NCBI GenBank assembly: GCA_003255065.1
Contig: QAOA01005839.1
Coordinates: forward strand, 718,298-782,297
Direction of reading: 5' to 3'
Length of the DNA: 64,000 bases
From: Cercis canadensis
Lineage: Eukaryota; Streptophyta; Magnoliopsida; Fabales; Fabaceae
Within the stretch, counting starts at the first letter, position 1; each line of letters starts with the position of its first letter. Positions 25,492-37,260 of the stretch are shown piece after piece. The translations under genes and the position numbers were made by a program. Below the pieces are notes generated by a model. The model had not been told where the DNA came from, searched no databases, and worked only from the letters and a program-made list of their open reading frames with translations.

Positions 25492-28400
25492 CTAACCAGC
25501 TAGCGGATTAGCATGGATTGTTACACGATTAAGCCTTATCTCTGCAAGTGGCCGGTCGCCTGGGCCTGTTTGAGTCTGCACAAAAAGAAATTCATGTATA
25601 TTTCTTGCTTCTTTCTCCAGTTAAGACAAATGCACAAATATATATATATATAATTAGCATACAAGTCCAAGAAAGAGTAATTTGGACATGTTAGATAAGC
25701 CAAGCAATTGAACAATGATATCAGAAGTTGAATGCTCACCCATTTTTTGAGCTTCCACCCAGGAAAACTTATACCTAGGAATGCAAAATAACATACCTTT
25801 TCCATGAGATCAAGTACTTCAAATCCATGAATAACTCTGCCAAACACAGTATACAATCCATTCAAATGTGGCTGCTTTGCGTAACTTATAAAGAACTGGC
25901 TTCCATTTGTGTTTGGACCACTGTTAGCCATTGACAATATTCCTCTTGCGTTGTGCTGGAAGATACAAAAGGCAACATATTAGTACAACTAAAAAACTCT
26001 ATAATTATAGTTCATTTCAAGAAAGCCCATCTCCATTTAGTACAAAGGAAATCATCCGAATATGCTTACGGCAGTCCACCCCACCACCACCACTAAGCTT
26101 GTGTCTTGATGAGAATTCAAAAGTTTGGAAGGTGCTAAGGCTGTGATATTTCTGAAGGTAGGCATAAAAATTATGTTATGCTAGCATGCTCTGGGTACCA
26201 GCATGCAGATAAACACCGTTTCAGATCTTATGCTCAGCTTTTGAAACTATATGTTTACAATGTAAAATAGCTGCCCGGTTATTTTATTTCAATTAATGAT
26301 AAGATTGAAGGTCTACAATCCTGATTCCTTAATAACAAGTGTTGGTCTTCTCCAAAGTCATAAATGTACACTCCAAATGTGACCAAGTATGTCATCATGA
26401 AAAGACATCCTTTGTCACAACGACATGAGAAATTTACAAAGTTATGATATTAGAACAATAATGTCAAATCATTTATTTTTCAAACAAGAGTATATAAGTT
26501 TAAAAATTAAACCATCTCAACCAGAACATAACTGACATGAGAATTCTACTTCCTTGAGTGGGTACATCAAAACATGGATATCATTGTTTCACCATAATAG
26601 TAATTTTTTTTTTTTATTGGGTAGTATTACAGTTCNTAGTAATTTTTTTTTTTTTATTGGGTAGTATTACAATTCTGGGGCTTGTGGGAGGGGAGGCAAA
26701 GCCGCAAAGGGGAGCCTTTAAAAGGAAAATAGGCTCCCGCCCGAGTTCGAACCCAAGCTGGCCCTTTTGACAAAGGCCTCCTGGCTCCTGGTGCCAGTTG
26801 AATTAAGGCTCACGGGCACTGTAATAATAATTAATTAATAAGCGAACTTACCTTAAGAGATTCTCTTATCTCATCATTAAATTTCTTTCCCCATATACTG
26901 GTGCCCCCTTTGCCAGTGCCTGTTGGATCTCCACCTTGAATCATGAAACCTTTGATGTTGCGGTGAAATATGGTCCCATCATAATAACCACTACCACATA
27001 GAGCTAAAAAGTTCTGGATTCATAATCATTGGAGTTATTAGTTACTATACTAATAAATGAAACAACGATAACTATTAGTAAGGGCAAGAATGAAATTTAA
27101 AATGTTTGAGCATGTCATTTCATGGTCCCCAATAATCAAATTCTTAAATTTTTTATTTTTAAAATGCAAGCACTCCTTACTCCATAAAAGCAATATAAAA
27201 AATACAGTTTTTAAATAGGCTATGCAACTTCTAAGCATTTATTCACTGAGGGATGACAGGCATTTTGCATTCTGAATGCAATACAGACTGATTTCCAATT
27301 AATTTATCTCAGTATAATGAACTAACTTTTCATTCAATTAATTTACTCTTTCCATTTATTTTTGAAGACAGGGTTTGAATTTGACTGGCGACAGGAGTGT
27401 GGAATTCTCATTGTTGACATAAGATTTTGTGGAACATCAAATTGGGGGATACCCCCGGGGGGGGGNGAGGGGGGGGGGTGGTGGGTGGGGGGGATTAGTT
27501 CGAAGAAGTAGTAGGTTTTGAATATCAGAATTATCTTCAACTTGTGCTAAAAGGTTTTTCCCAACAACCTCTCACAAAGTCAGACTCTGTCCTTCTTCAT
27601 TCATTAGTTACAAAGCACTAATATAAAAATATATGTCCGTGACAAGTTTCATGCTTTTGAGACCTATGAAAACTAATGGCAAGTTAAAGCAAGAGAATCA
27701 TCATGAAGCAAAGGGAACCGCAACAATAATAAATGAAATAAACAAGAACTTCACAAGATTCAAAGCATAGCCTTTATCAATGACAAAATAGGCCAAAATA
27801 GTGGAATACTACATAAGTTTCATTCATACTCACCCAACATTCTTACACTTAACCATTCCTGTTCTTATTTTAGCACTCTTTCCACGTAACTTTTGAGAGA
27901 AAACAAGAAGAGTGGAATAGCTAACCCCATATGAACGGAAAACTAAATAGTAATAGACAGGATATGTGAAAAAAATGAGATATGGGTAGACAAAGATGCT
28001 CTATCTAACAAGAAAATAGAGTTGCCTACTACAATGAATTCATAGTAACTAGAGGGTTAACTGCGTTTGGAACCAAACATATAGCAGAAATTGCACACAG
28101 TATGCTGACTATGTTTGTTTGCAATTCCCTTCCATTGGGAAACACAGATTATCATAAACTGCAATACAATATGACACAAACAATCATATTTGCAAACTAT
28201 GCTGACTATCTGCAATTATCACTCAATTGACAAAAATGCTTTTTCCTAATCTATGCCTACCCAGCCAAAATATTAACATAGTCAATCCACATCAGAGACA
28301 TGCTTCAAAACCCAGAGAAAACAACGGAACTCAGTTGTTACTGTTTCAACTATGTGTTTCCCAAAATTATTTTACCATTATAACAAAATCCCGCCCAAAT

Positions 28401-28790
28401 TCTATGGCCAGCCACCCCAATATAGAAGAATTCAATTTTTCCACATTGTGGTGAAAAAAAGATGGAAAATTTACATCAAATTCCTGCCTATGTCCCTGCC
28501 AGAGATTTTATTCCTTGGTGTTTTGAAATTTGAACAAAAGTTTCCCAAATTATTTGAAGTTCTGCAGAATCAAGTTGCAAGGAATGCAACAAGGAAGAGA
28601 TAACAACTGACCTCGGCGGTCTTCGCGACCTCGTCGCAGAAGATCTCACACTTGATGTCGCCTAGGTTTGTGTGCAAAGTCACCGACTGAAAAGCAATCA
28701 TAACACAGTAAGCTCAGTTGTCTCCAAATCCAAACTAACGCAAGCAAAGTGCTCGACGAAATTACGCAGTGAATACTGAATACCAACCAT
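25492..28790 (-). CDS. CYP18-1: Cyclophilin, CYP18-1/PPIL3 type peptidyl-prolyl isomerase
   Basis: A small single-domain cyclophilin of 160 residues, the same length as its Arabidopsis counterpart. Animal PPIL3 is a spliceosome-associated protein. Five coding exons on the minus strand: 28790-28788 (the ATG alone), 28686-28612, 27013-26852, 25955-25797 and 25575-25492. Diagnostic stretches are [20 protein letters not shown] at the N-terminus, then [22 protein letters not shown] (catalytic Arg in the FHR segment), then [14 protein letters not shown], and [12 protein letters not shown] in place of the Trp-containing loop of CypA. There is no signal or transit peptide. The start codon being an exon by itself follows from the frame: SVT begins exactly after an AG acceptor and ATG|GT ends the upstream exon. 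Introns hold a SINE (26641-26822) and a low-quality poly-G patch around the N at 27466. Confidence 0.93.
26641..26822 (-). mobile_element. tRNA-derived SINE in a cyclophilin intron
   Basis: Read on the minus strand, an A-box-like CCTTAATTCAACTGG (26794-26808) is followed about 45 bases on by a B-box-like GGTTCGAACTCGG (26742-26754). A body of about 90 bases and a poly(A) tail follow (the T run at 26643-26655 on the plus strand). The order, spacing and tail fit a tRNA-derived SINE. The T run and its flank are repeated across the N at 26636, so the tail length and target duplication cannot be trusted. Confidence 0.6.
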
Positions 28791-30758
28791 TTTGCCCTTG
28801 TGTACTTTGTTGCCGAGAATCCCAAATGAAAAATCGTAAGCCAACAAACGAGTTCTGGTAGTGGTAAACTATGATACTTAGTTCCGTTCTAAGACAGTAG
28901 CCAAGGCTTTATGATTTTTAGATTCTTCTAGAAGGCGCCGTTGCAGTTGTTTCATTTTTGGCTTATATACACTTTAGTCCCTTTAGTTTGCTAAAAGTTG
29001 CAATTTAGTTCCTATTTTTTAATTTCAACATCAAGTCCCATAATTTTTCAAACTAATAGAACAAAGTATAATTATCTAATATGCTAACCGGTTTAATGAA
29101 GGAGATGCTATAGTCTAATTTTTAAAACTAATATGAACTATTATTAATTTTGTACTGTTACATTTATATTTCTCTATAATATGTGTTATATGACATAATT
29201 GAATCTAAATTTTAATATAATAAAAATGTGACAGTTACGTGTTAAATGATATGACATTATCAAGGTGGTGGAGCTCACCAATTCTAAAGATGTTTGATTG
29301 ATGTTGTGCGCTTTGGTTTGCCACTTCATTTATATGTGTATATGGCTTGACAAAAATAAAATAAAATTTGCAGCTCATAAAATGTGCCATAGTATTAAAA
29401 GCTCAATAGATAAATGGATGATATTCACATTCATTAAGGAGGTGAAAACTTGAAGTGGGATTTTATGTGTTAGTGGATAAAGTTTAACTTAGTTGATAAC
29501 ATATCCCAACTAATAATGTTAGTTGCTTTAAGAAGAGAGATTTTGGAAGACTTTATGTGGGACTTCATGAAGCATATTGGAGGCCACTTCTCACTATTTT
29601 GTCTCAAGCTTTTGCCACTTTATTCCAATGTGCCTTATAGTTTTATTTATACTATATATAAAATATGGAGGTTTCTTAGATACTTTTAGTATTTATGTAG
29701 TATGTCATACTACATAAGAATAACCAATAAATGAATGACATGTGTATAAATTAACTATTTTTAAATTTGTTTAAAAAATTAAATAAATTATATTTTATAT
29801 ATAATAAAATATAAAAATTATGTATGCTTGCCACGTCAGTGTAGTATGACATACTTACGTAGTATCATAGAATCCCCGATAAAATATATATGTATTATTA
29901 TGCATATAATTGGAACAGGCCAAGACAATTTCAATTTATTTTTTTTCTCAGTTCTAGTCTCGTCCGAATATTAAATCCGGACATGAGTTTGGGCTTGGTC
30001 CTGTCCTTAATTTTGTAATTGTCCTGTTCTGATTAGCCCAAATTAATCGGATTAAGTTTACCAAAATNGGATTCAGTTTACCAAAATAGTTCGGGTCTTG
30101 CCCATTCCTATAATTTAGTAAAAAGATTATAAAAAGTAGCATGTACACATTTTTATTTTATGCAGGTATTTTAAATATTTTTGTAATATGTCATATCATA
30201 TAAGAATAACTAATGTGTAAATGACAAGTCTACAAGTTAACTATTTTTAAGTTTATTTAAAAAAATAAAATAAATTATATTTATATCTAATAAAATATAA
30301 AAATTATATGATATCATATAATCTCAATTATTTTATTTATTACTTATGTATTTGTGTTAAAAAAAATGGCAAAAAAGGACCCAAATTGGGCAACGACCAA
30401 CGAACTCATTAACATAACCGCATGAGAGATGACCCCGGCCGGTAGTTGCGGCTCGTGAAAATGGCCACCTTGCAGTTCCATTCAACAAAATGCTATTTTG
30501 CTGTTCTCTGATCTGATCCTTAAAACTGTCTTACGCTGTCACCTACATTTTCTTCTTAACCACATTGTAACAAAATTGGAATAATGACAATTATTCAGCA
30601 AAAATAGAGAGAGAGAGAGAGAGAAGTAAGGGGGAAAGCTTTCTTCTTTTCATCTTCAAGAAAATCCCCAACGTCGCAAATCTTCTTTGATACATTGTTC
30701 CTATTGAAACTTTCTCTTCCCCTGGGTTTCTCTTGTATTAAGCAGAGGAATCGTGGGG
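28791..30758. other. Intergenic between the divergent cyclophilin and ALIS genes
   Basis: This region carries both promoters: the cyclophilin reads left, ALIS reads right. It includes a dispersed repeat patch near 28965-29060 (tttagtccctttagtttg type), a Mutator-like MITE at 29667-29878, and a second, degraded relative of that MITE at about 30160-30345. A GA microsatellite at about 30607-30624 lies in the probable ALIS leader. An N at 30068 sits inside a short direct repeat (ggatt(a/c)agtttaccaaaat). Confidence 0.5.
29667..29878. mobile_element. Mutator-like MITE with 9-bp target duplication
   Basis: This 212-bp element starts GGAGGTTTCTTAGATACT and ends in the reverse complement of CGGGGATTCTATGATACT, 13 of 18 positions identical. 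It is flanked by a perfect 9-bp direct repeat ATAAAATAT (29658-29666 and 29879-29887). A 9-bp duplication is typical of Mutator-like elements. The interior is very AT-rich without coding capacity. A degraded relative occurs at about 30160-30345. Confidence 0.7.
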
Positions 30759-33692
30759 ATGTCAAGTTCTACATCAAGCTCGGGTGGTTCTACCAAGAAG
30801 AATTCTAAAAAACCAAGATGTGAGTTCTTTCTGCCTCTTAATATTATTATTATTATTATTATTATTGTTTCCTTTTCATTTGAATTGCCCTTTGGTGAAA
30901 TGTCCGTTTCTTTTCGTTGCAATTTGCCTTGTCATTATGTTCTGCGTAGGATTTTTTCTTTTTAAATTTTTTTTGGTTATTTTTATTTTTTTTGCTGCAA
31001 TCTGTGTTAAGATCTTGGTATGTTTGATGGGGCAACCTGAAATGCCCTGAGAAACCTTCAGACATTTCCTTGTAAGAGATTTGAAACTTTCAGGATTTTG
31101 ATCATTACTAGGGAAAGTTTACTTTAGGCAGGTTAAAAGATAGGTATGAAAAGTAGAATTTTGCATATTAATTTTGGTTTTTGAAAATCTCTGCATCCTA
31201 TAAAAGGTTTTTCCAGTCCTTTAAGCAAGATCTGTGATGTTTTATCTTTCACTCTTCATCATCCTTACTAGAAAAACCATTGTTATTTTCTTTTTCTTTG
31301 AAATGTTTTGTCATGTCTTCGTTAAGTTGTTCTATTTGATGCTTATAATTCTTCTCTTAATGTCTGTCTGTGTGTTTGTGGTGCCAATGTGTGTTCTAAT
31401 ATTTATCTCACTAATGTTTCTCATAATTTTTTTGTTCATTGTAGACTCTAGATTCTCACAGCAAGAACTTCCTGCTTCGAAACCAATTTTAACACCAGGA
31501 TGGGTATACTCTGAAACATAACTTGTTTATATTTAGTGCAAACTTATAGTATGCTATCGTTTAGGTCTTGGTTTCTGGTTTTTTTTTTTTCGTTCTTTAA
31601 TGCTTGATCAGCGATTTTGTCTTTGTTTTACACAGGTCATTGCAACGTTAACTATTGTTGGAATCATCTTCATCCCTCTTGGTCTTGTTACATTATTTGC
31701 ATCAGAGCGAGTAAAATCTTTACTATCTCCATGCATAATGTCAAATGAAATTAGGTGCTGAAATTGGTTAGGTATTTTAAACAAAAAATTCTGATGCAGG
31801 TGGTAGAAATTGTCTTCCGATATGACGAAGATTGTGTTCCTGAAATGCATAGCGATCAGGCAGTTGCATATATTCAAAGCAATTATACAAACAAGACTTG
31901 CCGCAGGAGATTGATTGTTAGTACAATTACTGTATTAACGATATGGTTGAAAATAAGTTCTTTGTTGCTGCACCAGAATTTATTTCCTTGATTTTACTTT
32001 TTTAATATTATGTTCTAAGCTGCAACCTCTAATTTGATGGAAGCAATTTATTTACTTGTTATTTTGCAGATTCAAAAACATATGAAAGCCCCTGTTTATG
32101 TCTATTACCAGCTTGATAATTTCTACCAGAATCATCGCAGGTATGTACAATCTCCTAGTAAAACTGCTAGACATTCCTTTGTTCTCAATTTATTGTTAAT
32201 TATTAACAGAAAATCCCCAGAGAGTTTGTTCTCAAAATGCACTATTATTTTTATCTGTTCTCCTTCAAAATGCATTATTGTGTGATATTATTTCCTTAAT
32301 CTTATATTGGCATTTACTTTCCATTTGAATAGATGATTATTGGCATTTGATGCTGTACATAACTCACTGAACATATGACTACAGGACATAATCTTACATT
32401 CTATGAAGTTGCTTCCATTTTACACTGAATGTTGAAATACTTTTCCCTAACTGGATTTTTAATGATGTTAATTTGTAGATATGTTAAAAGTAGAAATGAT
32501 CTTCAACTACGGTTTAAGTCAGGCGAGTGGGACACTGTAGGTTGCGATCCTGAAAGAGTAACACCAGATGATAGTGATAATAAGAGGCAATTACCAATTG
32601 TTCCTTGTGGCCTCATTGCATGGAGTATGTTTAATGACACATATAGACTGTCAATAAAGAACAAGGATTTGGTTATCAACAAAAAGAACATTGCATGGTC
32701 GAGTGACAAGAACAAGAAATTCGGGAATGAGGTTTATCCGAAAAATTTTCAGACTGATAATGGTTTGATTGGGGGTGCAAAACTCAACCAGAGCATACCT
32801 GTAAGTACATTTTCATTGCTGTATGTATAGTTTGTGTTTGTCTTCATTTTTCTGTTTTTTTTTNTTTCTGTTTTTTTTTTTTTTTTGGTGAAAAAATTTC
32901 ATCATTGCTTCGTAGGACGTGTTTGGTATGATTTTGCTTTTTGTCATTGAACTAAAATTTTTAACTGATGGGGATATTGGAGCATGAAGATTCGATCTTA
33001 GGACCTTAACCTTTTTGGACCCAAACATAATATAATTATACTCCTTTAACTTTTCCCTCTTTACCTGTGTACCAAATACACTCTTAGACTTCTTTTTAAA
33101 AATAATCTGTGTCATGCACCAGCTGAATGAACAAGAGGATCTCATTGTTTGGATGCGAACAGCAGCACTGCCCACTTTCAGGAAACTCTATGGGAAGATT
33201 GAGGCTAATCTCGAAGTTAATGATGAATTAGAAGTAACCATACAGAACAATTATAATACATACAGTTTTGGTGGCACAAAGAAGCTGGTTCTTTCAACCA
33301 CAAGTTGGATTGGTGGAAAAAATGATTTCCTGGGGATGGCATATATTACAGTTGGTGGACTTGCCTTGTCCCTTGCTATATGTTTCATACTTCTCTATGT
33401 GATGAAGCCAAGGTAATGAAATACTATGCTCATCTTTTGCTGTTTGGTTCTTTTATTTTTACCCCAAGATTTAGCTTTTCTAAACCAAAAATTAAATAGA
33501 TTGATATCCTCTTTAAGATTACAACATTAATAAGCTAGAAGGGAAAATAGAATCATTATTGTATTTTGTCATGGGTCATCTGTATGTTTCCAATTAGTAC
33601 TTGCAAGTTGACACTGGTTTTGTTCTATGTGCAGATCTCTTGGGGATCCATCCTACTTGTCTTGGAACAGAAACCCAGTAACTCTTCAGTAA
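30759..33692 (+). CDS. ALA-interacting subunit (ALIS), CDC50/LEM3 family
   Basis: Beta-subunit of P4-type ATPase lipid flippases, needed for their exit from the ER and for activity. Eight exons: 30759-30819, 31445-31503, 31636-31710, 31800-31916, 32070-32140, 32479-32800, 33123-33412 and 33635-33692. The phases close exactly to give 350 residues, the usual plant ALIS length. A Ser-rich cytosolic N-terminus (MSSSTSSSGGSTKKN) precedes YSRFSQQELPASKPILTP. TM1 is at about residues 40-63 (VIATLTIVGIIFIPLGLVTL), then a large luminal domain with conserved cysteines and sequons (NYT, NKT, NDT, NQS). TM2 is the MAYITVGGLALSLAICFILL segment, and the short tail ends SLGDPSYLSWNRNPVTLQ. ATG 30759 is preceded in frame only by GTG. 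Intron 6 contains an N at 32864 inside a poly-T duplication. Confidence 0.93.
30840..30867. repeat. (ATT)n microsatellite in ALIS intron 1
   Basis: About nine uninterrupted ATT units lie some 20 bases after the first splice donor of the ALIS gene. It is a likely polymorphic microsatellite with no coding effect visible. Confidence 0.8.
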
Positions 33693-35207
33693 GATGATCT
33701 GAATATTTCCATCTTCGAGGTGATTGAACAATTCACCATCTTCCTATTGCACCATATTCTTTGAGCAGCAAAGAGTCCGTCTTCGATAAGGCGTGTACTT
33801 GACTAATTTGAAGAACTCAAACTTAAGTGTATATAAAATTTTGTTTCCATTATTGACATATTTGCAGCTTTTTTAATGGAAACAACGGAATTGTACTGTT
33901 TAGTTATAATGATAAACTTATTGCTATTCATGACGTACGTGTTAATTGAAATTTGTTACCACGGAGATGTATAATTTAATGAGAGTAGTCCTGCTTAATG
34001 TCATCAGAAAGGAGATAAGGGGAGTGCTTTGTGAGGAAGTATGCATATTTAAGATTAAGAAGCTCATATATAAATGAGCTATTGAATCTCTGTGATGATG
34101 ATGATGATAATGATTATGATTATGGAATATATATGGCCTTCTGTCATTGTCCATTATTGTCAGCCCAATCATTCAGATCAAGCCCAATATCTAGTGTGGG
34201 CCTAATGTCTAACTAGGCATGAAACCTAAAAACCCGATAAATCTTATGACCAGTTCTTTTGATCCACCACCTCCTACTTTCCGTTTGCTATAAATAGCCT
34301 CATCCATTACAGGTAACGGGACTTTTTTGACTGGAATCAGGATAAAGAATACATCTTAGATCGGACCGACTAACTTGAGCTTCGGAGCCCGAAAATAAAA
34401 CCTGGACCCCTTTTGTTTTTATATGTTTCAAATCAACTTTGAAGATCAACCCGACCTTAGATTCAGGCATCGTCACCTTCTTTGCAATTACAAGTCAAGA
34501 GGAGTGGCTCAACTCTTGCTCTTACAAGGAGAAAGTTAAAAAGATTCTGAGATTAGAACCTTGTTAAATGAAAACTTATCTTGCTTTTCATTTGAAGTGT
34601 ATACATGGTTGCTTTCTTGATAAATGACAACTTATCTTGCAATTTCTATAACTTGAAAGAATAGAGATAAATCTATAATCTCCCATGCCAACATTATGAA
34701 TAGCTTTGAATTTAAATGATTAGACAAGAAAAGTCTACAACCTTACACTCAAAAGTGTAATTAAGTTTATGATAATATTGGGGTCAGAGATAGAGAGGCT
34801 CTATCCATTTTTCTCATTTACTGCAGTATCAAAATTCAACTTACACAGAGGGTGACATGAAGTTCCTCTAAATCATCATGATTGGAGACATTGTAAAGTG
34901 GCATACACCAGATACTGTTTGCAACGTATATATTAAATTATAGATAAAATGATTCATTTAAAAAAAATCAATTATAGTTACTGTCTTGAATCTTCATGGA
35001 TTTGTAAGTTCTTTTATCAGAGGTAATACATGCTTTTGTTTCGAAGGTGGAAAACGCAAAGAGTATGGGACAAATACGAGCTAGAAGCCTTTGTTAAATT
35101 ATCTACAACATCATTAAAAAGGTGCCAATATTTGAATTGCTCGTAAACTCATGCGTCATACTGAAAATAAGAGACAACTTCAGGTTATAGGCGAGAGAAT
35201 GCACTCA
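33693..35207. other. Intergenic downstream of ALIS
   Basis: The ALIS 3' flank continues to about 33960. A GAT-rich patch (tgatgatgatgataatgattatgat, about 34091-34118) abuts a solo LTR at 34142-34475. The rest, 34480-35207, is AT-rich with no recognised element until GASA-related sequence begins at 35208. Confidence 0.45.
34142..34475 (+). mobile_element. Solo LTR (334 bp), same family as 7089-7390
   Basis: An LTR fossil running from TGTCATTGTCC to GCATCGTCA with a perfect 5-bp target duplication CCTTC on each side (34137-34141 and 34476-34480). It carries the same kind of TATA region (GCTATAAATAG), the AACTTGAGCTTCGGAGCCCG block and the terminal GCATCGTCA seen in the minus-strand element at 7089-7390. 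No partner LTR or internal region lies nearby, so it is a solo LTR. The perfect duplication suggests modest age. Confidence 0.8.
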
Positions 35208-35251
35208 CATATGAGAAGAAAGGTATAGGGGAGGTACACAATTTTAGCCAT
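35208..35251 (-). pseudogene. GASA exon-1 relic
   Basis: Read on the minus strand, ATG at 35251 opens MAKIVYLPYTFLLI, closely matching exon 1 of the GASA gene at 41703 (MAKIVCLPYAFLVI). It then runs straight into TGTGAGTGC, a remnant of the exon-1 donor region, so about 30 bases of exon are missing. No GASA exons 2 or 3 follow within the next kilobase. The upstream side (35252-35600) still aligns with the promoters of the two complete GASA genes. This is a broken member of the tandem family. Confidence 0.65.
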
Positions 35252-35441
35252 ATCCATTTTGCTGCTCTTTCAACTCTCTTGAATAAAGACTAATAAGGAA
35301 CTTCTCTGTTTGAAAGCAATGGTGAAAGGGTACTAATGGCATATACCTATTTTCCACTTAAGAGCTCCATTAATTTCTCAATCAAAATTAATGCGTATGA
35401 TAATTAAGGCAATGGTAAAATACAGTGAGACCATTGAATGT

Positions 35442-35539
35442 GATTTCTCAATTCAAGGCTGGCATTATGGTCAGAGCATAATTAATTAGAAAGTCCATTT
35501 AATGGGACGATTAAAAGCTCCATATTTACTCGCATATTA
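35442..35539 (-). promoter_or_regulatory. Conserved GASA upstream block, relic copy
   Basis: This block aligns with 37261-37362 and 41950-42057. Shared landmarks on the plus strand are ATTTCTCAATT, GGC(T)GG(C)ATTATG, a TTTAATGGG-like segment, AAAGC(T/G)CCAT and TACTCGCATATT. It lies about 190 bases upstream of the relic ATG. The duplicated copies share history, so similarity alone does not prove function. Confidence 0.4.
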
Positions 35540-36194
35540 CCTTTTTCTTGGGGTACATAATTAATTACTATCTACCATTATGTAAACTAGTAGTATTACT
35601 ATTAATTAATTATGAGTAGTAAGTCCTATATGCACTGGATGTACTCTCACATCATCAAACCTCATCCAATTGAATGCATGAAGCACAGCATATCAACATT
35701 TAAGAACAGGTAATAAGCTCATATAAGATCAGTTGCTATACTGAATTCAGAGAAATCCTGTTGTGCCCGTCAGGAAAGCATAAGGAGGAACTTCATCAAA
35801 TCAAGCTTGATTATAAACTTTGTTTAATAAGTTCTATATTCATAGATTTATTTTATTAGATTATTAAAAGCATATACAGCCATTCAATGGGTTAGTTCGA
35901 TCCAAATCTCTCGCCACGAGACCTGGTCTAGTGGGAGGGTGTAGTTATTTTTAAGAGGTAATAGGTATTAAGGCACTAACACTCATTTTTAAATAATAAA
36001 ATTAGTGATAAAAGGAAGGACTAATTTTAACATTTTTGTTTAAAATAAAATAACTCAACTTTATATGCCTTAAAATGGGTGAGAAAACGAAACATTAGTC
36101 CAGTGAAATTATCAATTGGACAAAACTACAATCTTTAACTTTCTATGAGAAGAAAGCCATAACATTGAAGAAAATATTAATAAGAACTTTGTCT

Positions 36195-37018
36195 CTATGG
36201 GCACTTGGGTCCTCCTCGCTTGGTTTTCCAGTTGTTATAGCATGGACATTCTTCTTTGTGGCCATAAGTTCCTGAGGGAACGCACAAACATTTCCGACAA
36301 CACTTGATGCAGAAGAACATACATGCCTTTCTATGATGAGCCTTTGAACAACGATAACTACATGCGCTTGGGCATTCTGTGTAATCAAAATTTACATTGT
36401 AAGCATCATAGTAAAATTAGCTCTCCATATTCTTAATTAATTCCATTTATCTGATTAATATAAAATTGAATTGTAAAGAGAAATTAGAAATTATTACGTT
36501 CTGGACGAAGTGATCCTTCTCCACCAGCCTGTACATTCAACAAAATCAAAATCCATCAGATGCTAAAATAATTCAGAAGAAACAAAATCATAGAAGAAAC
36601 TTCAGATCACTCTTTTATAGTTAAAAATCCTCCTGATCGAAACTTTCACATACGTATCGATAGTAATTTCTGAGAAAAAAAAAGTAAGGACAGTCAAAAC
36701 ATGGGTTAACTCTTTCTAACAAAGCATGGCCACTTCAGTTTTCTGCAAAAACAAGAGATATAAAAATACTTCTAATTTTATAAGATTTTTTTGTAACAAT
36801 TATAGAGGTTTTGATTAGAGAAGAAAGAAAAAAAATTAACCACTTAAACCTTTTCAACTATACATATAAAAGAAACGAATTAATAGTGGAAGGAAAAGCA
36901 CGTTCACTGCAACGTGAAAACAATCAAACAAAAAGCCAAGGTGCACTTAAACATGATTCTAGGGTTGCAAGAATCCTGGGAGAAGCAACACTTTGGTTGC
37001 TTTTGCTAGAATCGATTC

Positions 37019-37061
<43 letters not shown>

Positions 37062-37146
37062 TACTCACATATACGAGTTCACTCAGAAAAGCCATGGCAA
37101 GGATGAGAAGAAAGACATAGGGGAGGCACACAATGGGGAAGGTCAT
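36195..37146 (-). CDS. GASA/snakin-type gibberellin-regulated peptide (copy A)
   Basis: A secreted cysteine-rich peptide of the GASA family (growth, hormone and defence roles in the family). Three exons on the minus strand: 37146-37069, 36528-36498 and 36376-36195, 96 residues. Residues 1-26 are a signal peptide (TFPIVCLPYVFLLILAMAF). Residues 37-96 form the GASA domain with all twelve cysteines (CPSACSYRCS, then CMFFCIKCCRKCLCVPSG, then CPCYNNWKTK, ending GGPKCP). The start is odd. Compared with the copy at 41703, about 73 bases covering the leader and the original MAK start are deleted. The ATG used here comes from leader sequence (CCACGACC to CCATGACC) and lies about 11 bases after the TATA box. 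If transcription starts about 30 bases past that TATA, only the internal Met 18 is available, leaving a truncated signal peptide. It may therefore be expressed poorly or be on its way to loss. Confidence 0.8.
37021..37059. repeat. (GA)n microsatellite beside a GASA exon-1 donor
   Basis: Nineteen GA units lie in intron 1 of GASA copy A, starting about 10 bases after the splice donor on the minus strand (where it reads as CT repeats). GASA copy B has a shorter GA run at the same place (about 41597-41619), so the repeat predates their duplication. Confidence 0.85.
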
Positions 37147-37150
37147 GGAT

Positions 37151-37157
37151 TTATATA
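37151..37157 (-). promoter_or_regulatory. TATA box of GASA copy A, abutting the start codon
   Basis: TATATAA on the minus strand, within GCAGCTACTATATAAATCC. Only six to ten bases separate it from ATG 37146. The matching GCAGCTATATAAG in copy B (41783-41795) lies about 85 bases before its ATG. The difference is explained by a deletion of the leader in copy A. Confidence 0.6.
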
Positions 37158-37260
37158 GTAGCTGCAAAGAAGGGTGGTAGTAATGGCTGTTTTGGGTAAT
37201 CTTAAGTTTACGCATATAATAAAGCAAGGATGCAAATATAATATAACAAGAGCATTAAAT

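Noticed and set aside
27440-27495. G-rich stretch as a possible G-quadruplex
   Set aside because: It surrounds an N, contains implausibly long G runs and looks like low-quality sequence in an intron.
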